DNA of 64,000 nt from assembly GCF_000321225.1 (NCBI RefSeq), contig NW_004450404.1, forward strand, positions 1,220,269 to 1,284,268, read 5' to 3'. The position numbers and the translations under genes were made by a program. Positions within the stretch are counted from its first letter, which is position 1. Every line of letters begins with the position of its first letter. This document shows positions 42,420 to 52,630 of the stretch, piece by piece. The stretch is from Odobenus rosmarus divergens. Lineage: Eukaryota > Chordata > Mammalia > Carnivora > Odobenidae. The notes under the pieces were generated by a model, which saw only the letters and a program-made list of their open reading frames with translations, was not told the DNA's origin and ran no database searches.

Positions 42420-42650
42420 TTGAAAGCTCTCCGTCTTAAAATCTATCAACAGCTTTCTGTGGCCTTTGAAATAAAGATCAGCTTCCTAATGTGGTTTATG
42501 AAGGCCTCAGGGTCTGCCAGCCCCTTCGGCACCCTCCGTGCTGCCCTCCACTTCTCACTGTCCTCTGTCCTCTGGTTCTCTGGCAGAGGAGGACCAGTCC
42601 CCTCTGGAATCCCCTCTACCTCACACCCAATCTTCATCTAGTTTATTTTT
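42420..42650 (+). mobile_element. L2 fragment, first part
   Basis: TGTGGCCTTTGAAATAAAGATC, AAGGCCTCAGGGTCTGCCAG, CTGCCCTCCACTTCTCACTG resemble the sense L2 3' region. Interrupted by the next SINE. Confidence 0.6.
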
Positions 42651-42849
42651 GTTTTTTGGTTTTTTTTTTTTCTTTTTTTAGAGAGGAGGAGGGAGCAGGG
42701 GGAGGGGCAGAGGGAGAGAGAGAGAATCTTAAGCAGACTTCATGCCCACGGTAGAGCCCAGCGCAGGGCTTGATCCCACGACCCTGAGATCATGACCTGA
42801 GCCAAAATCAAGAGTTGGACGCTTAACTGACTGAGCCACCCAGGTGCCC
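42651..42849 (-). mobile_element. CAN-SINE in L2, 16-bp TSD
   Basis: Antisense, older type (CCAAAATCAAGAGTTGGACG). CTTCATCTAGTTTATT at 42632-42647 and 42850-42865. Confidence 0.97.
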
Positions 42850-42865
42850 CTTCATCTAGTTTATT

Positions 42866-43135
42866 CTTGATAATCCTCAAGGGCTCAACTCAAACATCAC
42901 TTCTTCAAAAAGCGCCCCCTCCCTTCTCAGATTAGATTGGGCCTCTCCAGTGTGTACCTTTTCCTACTATCTGGATTTTTCTCCTAGGGCATTTATTCAG
43001 TTGTGTATGTCTTCCTAGCACACTCTAGGTACTGTAAGTATGGCAACCATTTTTGTCTTGCTCCCTATCCTCAGCCCCCAGCCCAGTGCCTGGCACATAG
43101 TAACTCAATAAACATCTTGCTAAGCAACTGACTGC
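42866..43135 (+). mobile_element. L2 3' end (continuation)
   Basis: GGGCTCAACTCAAACATCAC, TTCTCCTAGGGCATTTATTC, CCCAGTGCCTGGCACATAGT, AACTCAATAAACATCTTGC complete the L2 to its terminus. Confidence 0.85.
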
Positions 43136-43279
43136 CTCAGTGGATTGCCACTCCTTATATCCAGTAGCGCTAAGGTGGGGTGATTCTGAAGTCTGATCTG
43201 CTAAATACCAAAATAACACAAAAGATTTTTCTTATGCTAGTTCGACTCCGTGCTATGCCTTCCTCCTTCGTTCAAACTT

Positions 43280-43454
43280 TTTTTTTTTTTAAGATTTTAT
43301 GTACTTATTTGACAGAGAGGGATAGATAGAGAGAGAGAGAACAAGCAGGGGGAGGGGAGAGGGAGAAGCAGGCTCGGGGCTTGATCCCAGGACCCCGGGA
43401 TCACGACTGGAGCCGAAGGCAGACGCTCAACCAACTAAGCCACCTAGGCGCCCC
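43280..43454 (-). mobile_element. CAN-SINE
   Basis: Antisense copy, AAGATTTTATGTACTTATTT to AAGCCACCTAGGCGCCCCC, with a shortened middle (GGCTCGGGGCTTGATCCC). It directly precedes an antisense L1. Confidence 0.95.
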
Positions 43455-43455
43455 C

Positions 43456-44486
43456 AAAAGTTTTTTAATAACAGTTTTATTGAGATATAATTCACATTCT
43501 GTACAATTTACCCATTGAAAGCATAGGATTCAATGATTTCTGGTATATTTACAGTTGTACAACCATCACCACAATAGATATTAGAACATTTCACCAGCCC
43601 CCCAAAAGGAAACCCTGTACCCATTAGCAGTCACTCTCCAGTTTCCCCGAGCCCTAGGCAATCATTAATCTACCTTCTGTCACTACGGATTTGCCTATTT
43701 TGGACATTTTACATAAATGGAATCATACTATGAGTGGCCTTTTGTGGCTGTCTTCTTTAGTTAGCATGTTCCAAAGTTGTAGTATGTTTCAGTACTTCAT
43801 TTCATTGTATTGTCAAATAATATTCCATTCTATGGATTTGCCACACTTTATTCATCAGTTGATGGACATTTGGATGTTTCCACCTTTTAGCTATTAGGAA
43901 TAATGCTGCTGTAAACATTGATGTGCAAGTTTCTGTGTGGATGTATGTTTTTATTTCTCTTGGTATATACATAGAAGTAGAATTTCTGGGTCATATGGGA
44001 ACACTGCACGTAACCTTTTGAGGAACTGCCAAACTGATTTCCACCTATACTGCTTTCGGTTCCCACCAAAAGTATACAAGGGCTCTAATTTCTCCATTTC
44101 CGCATAACATTTGTTATGGTCTGACTTTTTGGTTACAGCCATCCTAGTAGGTATGAGATGATATCTCATTTTAACTCTGATTTGCATTTTCTTGATAGCT
44201 AAAGATGTGGAGCATCTTTTCATGTGCTTATTGGCCATTTGTATATCTTCTTTGGAGAGATGTCTATTCAGATTCTTGGCTCACTTTTTAATTGGGTTGT
44301 TTTTTATTATTGAGTTGTAAGAGTTCTTTATATATTGTAGATACAAATCTCTCATCAGATATATGATGTGCAAAAATTTTCTCCCATTTTGTGGGTTGTC
44401 TTTTCACTGTCTTGATGCTATTCTTTGAAACACAAAAGCCTAATTTAGATGGGACCAAAATTATCTACTTTTTCTTTTGTGGCATG
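43456..44486 (-). mobile_element. L1M 3' UTR and ORF2 end, antisense
   Basis: About 1 kb: CAGTTTTATTGAGATATAATTC, TTGTACAACCATCACCACAA, TTTTGGACATTTTACATAAATG, GGACATTTGGATGTTTCCACC, GTCATATGGGAACACTGCACG, TTTTCTTGATAGCTAAAGATG, TCATCAGATATATGATGTGC. Typical mid-age mammalian L1 3' region, not coding. Confidence 0.95.
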
Positions 44487-44618
44487 TATCTTCACATGAT
44501 GGAAGGGGTGAGCCATCTCTCTGGGGCCTCTTTTACAAAGACACTAGTCTCATTCGTGAGAGCTCTGCCTTCATGAACTACTTGTTTCCCAAAGGCCTCA
44601 CGTCCTAATACCATCACC
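44487..44618 (-). mobile_element. MaLR-type LTR fragment
   Basis: CATGATGGAAGGGGTGAGCC, GGGGCCTCTTTTACAAAGAC, GAGAGCTCTGCCTTCATGAA and CCTCACGTCCTAATACCATCACC match the reversed MLT1/MST-class LTR layout. It ends where the left arm of the inverted duplication starts. Confidence 0.65.
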
Positions 44619-45402
44619 TTGGTGTGCAAGAAGAAGAGTAAGATCTTGAGGTAAAGGTGACAGGATGAAGCCAATCACAGAATCTTTTTCCCTTAATGCA
44701 AACAAAAAGTGATTTTTAAAAATAGCAAAAATTGGGCACCTGGGTGGCTCAGTCGTTAAGCAGCTGCCTTCGGCTCGGGTCATGATCCCAGAGTCTTGGG
44801 ATCGAGCCCCGCATCGGGCTCCCAGCTCAGCGGGAAGCCTGCTTCTCCCTCTGCCCTTGCTTGTATTCCCTCTCTCGCTGTGTCTTTCTCTGTCAAATAA
44901 ATAAATAAATCTTTAAAAAAAAATAGCAAAAATTTACCAAGAGCAACCATAGAAGAAAAGTGGTATGACCTTGCCAAAATAAGAAATGGTGGCCAGAGGA
45001 AGAAATGGATATTGTGGACTTTTATTCCGATTCAGTGGTGTGCTGGAGCAGGTTCTAACTGGCTCACAAGAGTTGATAGTCCAATTTTCAGGGATTTTTC
45101 AAGCCAGGTATTAAAAATTAAATTGTATACACTTACAATTAAATAAATTATATTTTAAAAACAAATAATATTTATTTTTTATTTAAAAAAATAAATAGCA
45201 TTTAAAACAAAGAGTAAATGCCCAAAAATCACCACTTTCTAATTATTTGATTTCATTTTACTACTATCTATGCTCTTGAGGTTATTTATATCAACTGTCT
45301 CTGTACAGTGGAAATACTGTATAATGATGTGCTAAGCTATGTAGTGCTGTGTGTTCCAATTCCACATTTAGTAATGTCATATTGGTAGCTTGAAATTGGC
45401 TA
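44619..45402 (+). repeat. Inverted duplication, left arm
   Basis: Its reverse complement recurs at 46591-47550. Both arms share GTGACAGGATGAAGCCAATC, GGTATGACCTTGCCAAAATA, TCAGTGGTGTGCTGGAG and GATGTGCTAAGCTATGTAGTG. Without SINEs each arm is about 585-590 bp. The ~480-bp inner part differs at about 13 positions (roughly 97% identity by eye). Confidence 0.97.
44734..44919 (+). mobile_element. CAN-SINE in the left arm, 15-bp TSD
   Basis: Complete copy. AAAATAGCAAAAATT at 44719-44733 and 44920-44934. No SINE sits at the matching point of the right arm, so it arrived after the duplication. Confidence 0.98.
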
Positions 45403-46493
45403 CCATAGCAGTTGTCATCCTCTTCAGTCCTCTTTGATATGGATCAGTTCCTCAGCATTTGTCTCTTATGACACTGACATCTTAAAAGAATACAGAACTT
45501 TTTCTTTGTTTAATAGAGTGCTTCTTAGATTCCAGTTATACAGTCACAGGCAGAATACTATATAAGTACTGGGTCCTCAGGGTGTCACATTCATCTGATG
45601 TCTGTCTGCCCCTCATTTGTGATGTTAATCCTAATCTCCTAATCAAGGTTTTACCAAATTCTGTTTAGTTACTAATATTTTAAAATTTTAACATTTGTAT
45701 TTACTTTGTTCTGATTGTAAAACCTCAAACTTTTTCTGTCAATAATGTCATATTTCACCTGGTGTCCTTTTTTCTTGCTGTTTCTAATTAATTTATTCAA
45801 CCTGTAATAGTATCGTGCTGGTCTTCAACTTTTCTTAACTCTGACATCTCCCTTTTTAGCCACATCTGCTGTTTTAGCATTTCATCTTGGTTTTTGGCTT
45901 TCTTTTTATTTTCTCACTCCTGATGTTGGCAGCTGACTGGACCTTTTGTTTTCTCTGACATGTCTGAGTGAAATCTCGACCCCACTCTAACTTACCTCAA
46001 ACTCATTTGTCTTCCTCTTATAGCTCCAGTTTGAGGCCTAAATGAGGTGTTCTATATACTTCTCTCTGCACTGATGACATGGCCATAGAGGCAGAGATAG
46101 AGTTCAACTGGGGTTCTGTGCCCTCTTTGGTGGGGGACATGAGCTCTCTTTAAAGAATTTCTTCTGTGTTCTGCACTAGGAATTCAGATTTCATACTTGG
46201 AGACATACCCTATTCTTAATATGTTGTATCCTTAGGCTTGGAATTATGCCCCTAATTTTGTATGAAGCCATTGTAAATGGCATACTCCAAGGATGCTTTT
46301 TCCTGTCTCTGATGAAATATTCAGTTCTTTTCCTTGATTTTTTCCTAGGGTTTCTTACTTTCCTCATCAATTCACTTCTCTCCAAATTGAGAGTGACTGG
46401 TGAGAATTTGGGTTTTTGTCAACTGGCTCCCCCCGCCCCCTGTACCACTTCAGGTGACTGACCATCAGTGGATGCGGGGGTGAAATTAAAAGC
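45403..46493. other. Spacer of the inverted duplication
   Basis: About 1.1 kb of AT-rich DNA, low in recognisable repeats, between the inverted arms. Nothing on either strand looks coding. It would be the loop if the arms paired. Confidence 0.55.
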
Positions 46494-46960
46494 AGTGGTG
46501 TGGTGGTAAATGTTTAACAACTGGCTCTCAAAAATAAAAATCCTTAATGTATAGTGTATGCCAGTTTCCATAGTGTAAATATTCCCACCATAGCCAATTT
46601 CAAGCTACCAAGATGACATTACTAAATGTGGAATTGGAACACATAGCACTACATAGCTTAGCACATCATTATACAGTATTTCCACTGTACAGAGACAGTC
46701 GATATAAATAACCTCAAGAGCATAGATAGTAGTAAAATGAAGTGAAATAATTGGAAAGTGGTGATTTTTGAGCATTTACTCTTTGTTTTAAATGTTATTT
46801 TTTTTAAATAAAAAATAAATATTATTTGTTTTTAAAATATAATTTATTTAATTGTAAGTGTATACAATTTAATTTTTAATACCTGGCTTGAAAAATCCCT
46901 GAAAATTGGACTATCAGCTCTTGTGAGCCAGTTAGAACCTACTCCAGCACACCACTGAAT
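46494..46960. mobile_element. hAT-like non-autonomous DNA transposon (467 bp)
   Basis: Starts CAGTGGTGTGGTGG and ends CCAGCACACCACTG, near-perfect 14-bp terminal inverted repeats with the CAGTG start usual for hAT. No transposase frame inside. Its last ~370 bp belong to the right arm; the left arm carries the same TIR (45034) but lacks the distal end. 8-bp target repeats are not clear. Family name not assigned. Confidence 0.7.
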
Positions 46961-47087
46961 CGGAATAAAAGTCCACAATATCCATTTCTTCCTCTGGCCA
47001 CCATTTCTTATTTTGGCAAGGTCATACCACTTTTCTTCTATGGTTGCTGTTGGTAAATTTTTGCTATTTTTAAAAATCTCTTTTTGT

Positions 47088-47257
47088 GGGGCGCCTGGGT
47101 GGCTCAGTTGTTAAGCGTCTGCCTTCAGCTCAGGTCATGGTCCCAGGTTCCTGGGATCGAGCCCCGCATCGGGCTCCCTGCTCGGCGGGAAGCCTGCTTG
47201 TGGTTCTCTCTCTTCCTCTCCCCTCCCCCTCCTCTTTCTCTCTAAAATAAATAAATA
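47088..47257 (+). mobile_element. CAN-SINE in the right arm (first of two)
   Basis: GGGGCGCCTGGGTGGCTCAG...CTAAAATAAATAAATA, with a shortened CT body. The next SINE starts directly in its tail. Confidence 0.96.
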
Positions 47258-47457
47258 GGGGCGCCTGGGTGGCTCAGTCGTTAAACGTCTGCCTTCGGCT
47301 CAGGTCATGATCCCAGGGTCCTGGGATCGAGCCCCGCATCGGGCTCCCTGCTCGGCGGGAAGCCTGCTTCTCCCTCTCCCACTCCCCCTGCTTGTGTTCC
47401 CTCACTTGCTGTGTCTCTCTCTGTCAAATAAATAAATAAAATCTTTAAAAAAAAAAT
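47258..47457 (+). mobile_element. CAN-SINE, tandem to the previous
   Basis: Complete copy with a 10-A tail. The outer flanks ATCTCTTTTTGT and ATCGCTTTTTGT enclose both SINEs, as expected if the second landed in the first one's A-rich tail. Confidence 0.97.
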
Positions 47458-47550
47458 CGCTTTTTGTTTGGATTAAGGGAAAGAGATTCTGTGATTGGCT
47501 TCATCCTGTCACCTTTACCTCAAGATCTTACTCTTCCTCTCGCACACAAA

Positions 47551-48069
47551 GTTTCTCTGGGTCTTTTTAGGTTTTATATACTATTCAGAACCAAGATGAT
47601 AATATCACCTGGGGCAGTAATCTTGAGTCTTCCTCTAAGTACAAATGCTAATAAGTGGAGTTGGAGAATTAGTAAGTAAGCTCTCTCTTAAGGAAAGTTA
47701 ACCAAGAAACAATTGCAGAACTATGCAATTTCAAATAGACAATATTCAAGGATAATAAATGGAGATAATTCACCTTGAAGAAAGGAAGGATGATGTTCTA
47801 ACACATGGTAAGTAGTCAGCATCTTGCACATTTCTCTGAAAGTTAACTTTGAAGGAACAGTTTTGGTGAGGGGTACCTCCATATACCCAAGAGCATAAGT
47901 CAGTTCTCAGACATATCTAGTGTATTTCATGTGTGTGTGAGTGTGCGTATGTATGTGTGTAATTTTTTAAAATTCCATTTTGAGAAATTAAGGGTGTTTC
48001 CAAAGGATTCCTTATTAAATGCTTCCTTACTGAAACAAATCATAGACTGTAGTCAATATTTCCATTAAT
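47551..48069. other. Low-repeat DNA
   Basis: Nothing assignable apart from a short TG-rich run (47931-47962). Confidence 0.45.
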
Positions 48070-48252
48070 GCAGTTGTTCTCAGCTCTGGCTGGACATTAA
48101 AATCAACTGGGGAACTTTTAAAAAATACCGATGCCAGGACCCTCCTCCAAAAAATTCTAATTCAATTAGTCTAGGGTGGGCCGTGCCATTAGTATGTTTG
48201 AAAAGCTCCCCAGGTGATTCCACTAGGCAGCCAGAGTTGAGAATCCCTGTCA
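48070..48252 (+). mobile_element. hAT-Charlie MITE of the MER5/MER58 type
   Basis: CAGTTGTTCTCAGCTCTGGC, TAAAATCAACTGGGGAAC, AATTCAATTAGTCTAGGGTGG, AAAGCTCCCCAGGTGATTCC and AGAGTTGAGAATCCCTG: near-symmetrical ends, well preserved. Confidence 0.88.
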
Positions 48253-48636
48253 TAATGTAACATTTAGTGTTTTATTAATACTTCAGGAAATCTACTAAAG
48301 TAAATATATTAACCCCCTAAAATAGATGATAATGAATAGGAAAATTTGTAAAGTTCTTGAAGACGTTTAAAGGAAAACAAGATAATAATTATATGTTGTT
48401 AAAGTCTTTTTTGGCAGGAGCTCCAAATGTTTTATAATTAAGAAAAAAAAACTATGCAGTGCCTATTAGAGCAAAAGTTAATTAAATATAATAATGCCTT
48501 GAAGCTGAAGACTCAAAAATAGTATGTCTTCGGTTTTTCTTTTGGAGGTTCTGGATTGTCCATGATGAGGATACTAACATGTCCAGTTATTTGTCAGGCT
48601 GAGAAAGACACCATGTGCCTTCTACAATAAAATCTC
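48253..48636. other. Low-repeat DNA, nothing recognised
   Basis: AT-rich, without an assignable element. Confidence 0.45.
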
Positions 48637-48829
48637 TGGGATGCCTGGGTGGCTCAGTTGGTTAAGCGACTGCCTTCGGCTCAGGTCATGATCCTGGAGT
48701 CCTGGGATCGAGTCCCGCATCGGGCTCCCTGCTCAGCCCAGAGTCTGCTTCTCCCTCTGACCCTCTTCCCTCTCGTGCTATCTTTCATTCTCTCTCTCTC
48801 AAATAAATAAATAAAATCTTTAAAAAAAA
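48637..48829 (+). mobile_element. CAN-SINE
   Basis: GGATGCCTGGGTGGCTCAGTT...AAATAAATAAATAAAATC and A run. Flanks AAAATCTCTGG and AAAATCCCACTG give only a weak TSD. Confidence 0.96.
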
Positions 48830-49117
48830 ATCCCACTGATGTGTTTTAGTTAAGATGGGAGTCAAAATGTATCTTTTCTGAGCAACTGATTTCTCAGGAG
48901 CACAAATTAAAATCATAAATAACATTGTAAGGGGAGATCTCTAAAATATTTAAGCAAATAAACTATCCCCAAAGGACTGATTTCAGGGCAATTAATTAGG
49001 CTTATTAGAATGGCATAATTATCTAATCACTGAAACAGGGTCCCTGGAGATCTCTTGTACTTTTTAGCTTAGATTTAATCATTGCATTTAAAATAATACA
49101 GATCTTTTTCTCTATTG

Positions 49118-49830
49118 ATCAGGACGTTCTCAGTTGTAAATAACAAATCCAATTAAGCTTAAGTTAAGGAGAAAAGGAATGTGTTGGTCAAATAACCAAA
49201 AAGTCCTGAGACAGACTTCAGGCAAGGCTTGATTTAGGGGCTCAAACAATGTTATTGGAAATTGGGTCTTATTCTTTCCATCTCTCTTCTGTTTTCCCTC
49301 TAAGTAGGTTCCATTCTCAGGTGACTGTCTCTTCTTGGTAGCAAGATGGTTGCCAGTAACTCTAGGCTTTCATACATCTGTCCAGCAACCCCAGAACATC
49401 CCTCTGTCCCAAGAACTCCAATAAAAATTGTGGAATTGGGGCGTTTGGCTGTCTCAGTTGGTGGAGTGAACATCTCTTGATCTCAGGGTTGTGAGTTCGA
49501 GCCCCCCTTGGGGTGTAGAGATTACTTAAAAATAAAATCTTAAAATCTTAAAAACAAAACAAAACAAAATTGTGGAGTTGAATTTTACTGGCTTAGATTG
49601 GCCTGACTTTAGTCATGTCCCTTTCCTTGAGCCAATCTCCATATTCAATGGGACACGTTACTCTGATTGGCCAGGCTTGTGTTACATGTACATTCCTGGA
49701 ACTGGGGTGGGGTGACCTGTACCTGAATTACATGACTGAGGTTTGGACGGAGGGTGGTTACCCAAAGAGAGTCAGAATGTTGTCAGATTTGGGGATGGCT
49801 ACTGAGCAAGGAAAAACAGAGGTTCACTAA
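49118..49830 (+). mobile_element. Old interspersed repeat split by a short SINE, family unassigned
   Basis: CAGTTGTAAATAACAAATCC, CAGGCAAGGCTTGATTTAGG, GGTAGCAAGATGGTTGCCAG, then after the SINE GATTGGCCTGACTTTAGTC and CTCTGATTGGCCAGGCTTG. This mammal-wide repeat with repeated GATTGGCC motifs is related to the piece at 40757-41030. The 71-codon frame at 49615-49830 lies in it. Confidence 0.6.
49438..49565 (+). mobile_element. Short tRNA-like CAN-SINE with TSD
   Basis: GGGGCGTTTGGCTGTCTCAG, GAACATCTCTTGATCTCAGG, GTGTAGAGATTACTTAAAAA, tail ending in (AAAAC)n. AAAATTGTGGAATTG and AAAATTGTGGAGTTG flank it. Confidence 0.95.
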
Positions 49831-50412
49831 AATTCAGAAGATCTATTTCAAATTAAACTTCCCCACCTCTCTTTCCCCCAATTTCCCATTTAGTCATAAC
49901 CAATGAGGTTTAATGATATCTTAGAAGTTATCTTGTTTTTCAAAATTTGAACATACTGTCTTATAGCCTTTTGGTATAGTGAATAAACATCTTCTGATAA
50001 GAGCTGTGTGCTTAAGTAATAAATGCTGTAGGAGTTGTGTTATACCAAGCCACTAGTAAACATCAGTATATTACTTTTTTTTTTTTTTTTTGCCTCAACC
50101 TGAGCTAAAATTTGTTTGGTGTGAGAAATGCAAGTTTTTAAAGAATAGAATAACGTGGCTGAAGACACTGTTCTCCAGACACTCTTTAGCCATAGAGACA
50201 AAAAACCTTAAGTCCAAGTTTCCCTTGAACCCAAAGCAGATGTCTTGAGACTATGCTCAAACTTGAAGGAGGAACTCTCTGGAATGAATGGTGATGTGAA
50301 TATATACTCCCTCCGAGACATCATCAGCTTCCACTGTTCTGAAGTGGACTGTTAGAAGTGAGCTAGTGACCAGTATTGAAAGAGTTCATGGTTTGTATTT
50401 TGTTAGTCCCAG
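49831..50412. other. Low-repeat DNA with a long T run
   Basis: 18 or so consecutive T at 50074-50091 could mark the tail of an antisense retrocopy, but the downstream sequence is not one I recognise. Confidence 0.4.
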
Positions 50413-50484
50413 TCGTCATGGCAACCAACGGGTTCTACATAAAGCCTGAAGCCAGCGGACTTGTAATGGAATACATTCCTCCGA
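50413..50484 (+). CDS. Candidate coding exon, 72 bp (unproven)
   Basis: A T-rich tract and TTAGTCCCAG (acceptor) precede, and GTGAGT, a consensus donor, follows at 50485. Only one frame is open through it, and it has an ATG at 50418 (GTCGTCATGGC, with G at +4) encoding MATNGFYIKPEASGLVMEYI then two Pro. The segment keeps four or more CpGs (TCGTC, AACGGG, AGCGGA, CCGAG) in CpG-poor DNA. Not in a recognised repeat. I do not recognise the peptide and find no partner exon nearby, so a chance match is quite possible. Confidence 0.22.
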
Positions 50485-50975
50485 GTGAGTCAAAGCCTTG
50501 TTGAAAAGGAAGCAATCACACTGCTGTGGAAATAAATTATGAGCTGCTCAGGGTTGAAATAAGCAACTTTTTTGGAATCACATTTCTCCCTCCTCCCACA
50601 TATTTTTGATGATAAGTAACTTGCAACACTTCATTTCTGATGGGACTGCCTATCACATCATTGAGAAGAGGCATGGTAATATGTGGCCTGCCTACCTCAC
50701 AGGGTTTCAATGAGCATCAGATGACAGAGTGTGTGTGAAGGTCCTCTGAAAACAGCAATGGGCTGCGCTAATATGGCTAGTGCTGTGGATTCAGAGTTCT
50801 TAACATTCAGAAATGGAAGTTGCAGATATTATTTTAATACACCCTAAATCATTAGAGATTACTTCCTATGACACACATACTAATATTTTGTTCAGTCTGA
50901 AAACCCAAGTGATGAAACTTCTGCTGTTCCTCTGGGGCATCCTACTCCACCACGGATCCAGAAAATTTATGCTGG
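50485..50975. other. Low-repeat DNA, nothing recognised
   Basis: No repeat or coding frame recognised. Confidence 0.45.
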
Positions 50976-51235
50976 TAGAATATAGTGTTTAATAACATGG
51001 ACTTTGGAGTCAGACAGATGTGGATTCAAACCCAGCTCTGCTGCTTTGTAGTTACAGAGACTTAGGCATGTTACTTAAAGTCTTTGCATCTCAGAATCTC
51101 ATCTACAAAATGGGCTAATGATACCTACTTTATAGAGCTGTGAGAAAGATTCACTACAATAATGTTAATAAAAGCACCTAGCAATGTCTGGTGCAGAGTA
51201 AGAGACAACTAAGTGTTAGGGATTATTATCATTAG
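50976..51235 (+). mobile_element. MIR, complete or nearly so
   Basis: ATAACATGGACTTTGGAGTC, GGATTCAAACCCAGCTCTGC, TTAGGCATGTTACTTAAAGTC, ATCTACAAAATGGGCTAATG, CACCTAGCAATGTCTGGTGC and AGTGTTAGGGATTATTATC: the full MIR order in sense. One of the best preserved MIRs here. Confidence 0.95.
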
Positions 51236-52423
51236 CTTTATTCCAGTTGGGGCATGACCATCTTTACTTTCTTGCTAATCCTTGTTGGAATTGTGTCTAC
51301 CATATTAAATTCTTTTTTCCTCTTGATTTACTCTGGTGCTTCCAAATACTACTTCAATACTTCCTGCTCTTTTAATCCTTACCTTTTGTTATCATCTCAT
51401 TGATTAGGATAAACCATTGATTGGTTTACCTTGAAAAAGTAGATGTCATAACAAAGATTGTTAGCGTTTTTAGTTACTTATTGTGCAGTATTATTATTGG
51501 CTTTGCTGGGGTGTGTTGACCCCAACTCACCACCATATTCTCATGGGCCCTCATTGACTCAGAAATGAGAATGTCCTTAAAGCATCAGTGGAATAACTTA
51601 CTTCTGGCGGGCTTCATAGTAGGGAGCCAGCCATGACAGCCACACACTCCCCCATACCCTCACCTGGCAGGGAGCTGGGCTTGGATGGTCCACAAAGCCA
51701 AGTTGCACAACTTTGGCAGGGAGCTGCATCCACTATTTATCCATCACTTGGACAACCTTGTTAAATTCCTACAGCTTAGGCCTAACTGAGCTCTTCATCA
51801 TTTTAGTGTCGTCAGCCTAAGCAGACCGATTTCTGCTTCTAGGAACATTCCTTTGGAGAAAAGGAGAAATTTCAATAAACTCTCAAGTGCTCTTCAAACT
51901 CTTGAATTGGTGAGGCCCTTGAGCTGATTCTTGTAATTGACTCAGAAGAATGGTATTTGGAACTGCAAGTTTGCATAGGGTCAGTTTTTCCAAGAAATGT
52001 AGTCCTTCTTTTGGATAATTAATTTGGAGAAGTTGACATTTCCTTCTACCTGCCCACATTTCTTTTCTCCATCTTCTTGGAGACTGACCTTAAAACAGTT
52101 TCTCTATCTTCATCCTTCCAGCACTTTTGTCTCTGCTCTTCCAGCATCTTCATTAATTTTAACACCAGGCTGATCTTTCTTTGCCACGAAAGGCTTTTAG
52201 CTTCTTTGATAGCTCTTTGATTCCTCCTGAACCTGCTTCTCCAGCACAGAATAAGATTTAACAAAAGGGCTTTTTTACAAGCATGCCATGTCCCTTAGTG
52301 ACAAACATTATAAGTAAGACACTCTTGGCCTCTTCTTTCACCAGCAAACCTCAATTGGTGGTGGTTAGTGCCCAGAACAGATTTTTTCCTCCTTACTCCA
52401 AGACACCTTGAGGACCTCATGTT
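51236..52423. other. Low-repeat DNA
   Basis: No repeat recognised. A minus-strand 72-codon frame (52046-52264) is Lys/Arg/Glu-rich without a known domain. Confidence 0.4.
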
Positions 52424-52630
52424 CAGGCCAGAACTATTTTGGGTGGAAAGGAGACAGGACATTTGAGACCTTTTTGTCTGGTAAAAGCCTTCCCAAATAG
52501 CCCAAGATTCTCATCTCTTCTTTGCTGTTGCTAATGGTTAAGATGTTAATTCCACTGCCCTCACTTTGGGTACTCTGAACCTCAGACCACTTCCTTTCAG
52601 GCTGGGCATCTCTTGAGTCAGAACCACAAT
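52424..52630 (-). other. Minus-strand open segment after a strong splice acceptor (possible exon)
   Basis: On the minus strand CATTTTCCCTTCAG (52631-52644) is a good acceptor. The frame after it stays open about 68 codons to a stop near 52424 and reads as a Ser/Asp/Glu/Lys-rich protein (CGSDSRDAQPERKWSEVQST). The same frame is open upstream of the acceptor too. Not recognised; recorded as a possible terminal exon or relic. Confidence 0.17.

Larger units (their letters stand above)
46591..47550 (-). repeat. Inverted duplication, right arm
   Basis: Reverse complement of 44619-45402, lengthened by two SINEs at 47088-47457. The homology runs beyond the hAT-like terminus for about 220 bp of flanking DNA, so this is a segmental inverted duplication and not just two transposon copies. 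Confidence 0.97.

Noticed and set aside
50074..50091. T run as the tail of an antisense processed pseudogene
   Set aside because: No recognisable gene sequence follows it and no target duplication is evident.
52046..52264. Lys/Arg/Glu-rich minus-strand frame as a decayed retrocopy of a nuclear protein
   Set aside because: Reading the surrounding 1.1 kb in one frame gave stops at about the random rate, so I have no solid evidence of former coding.
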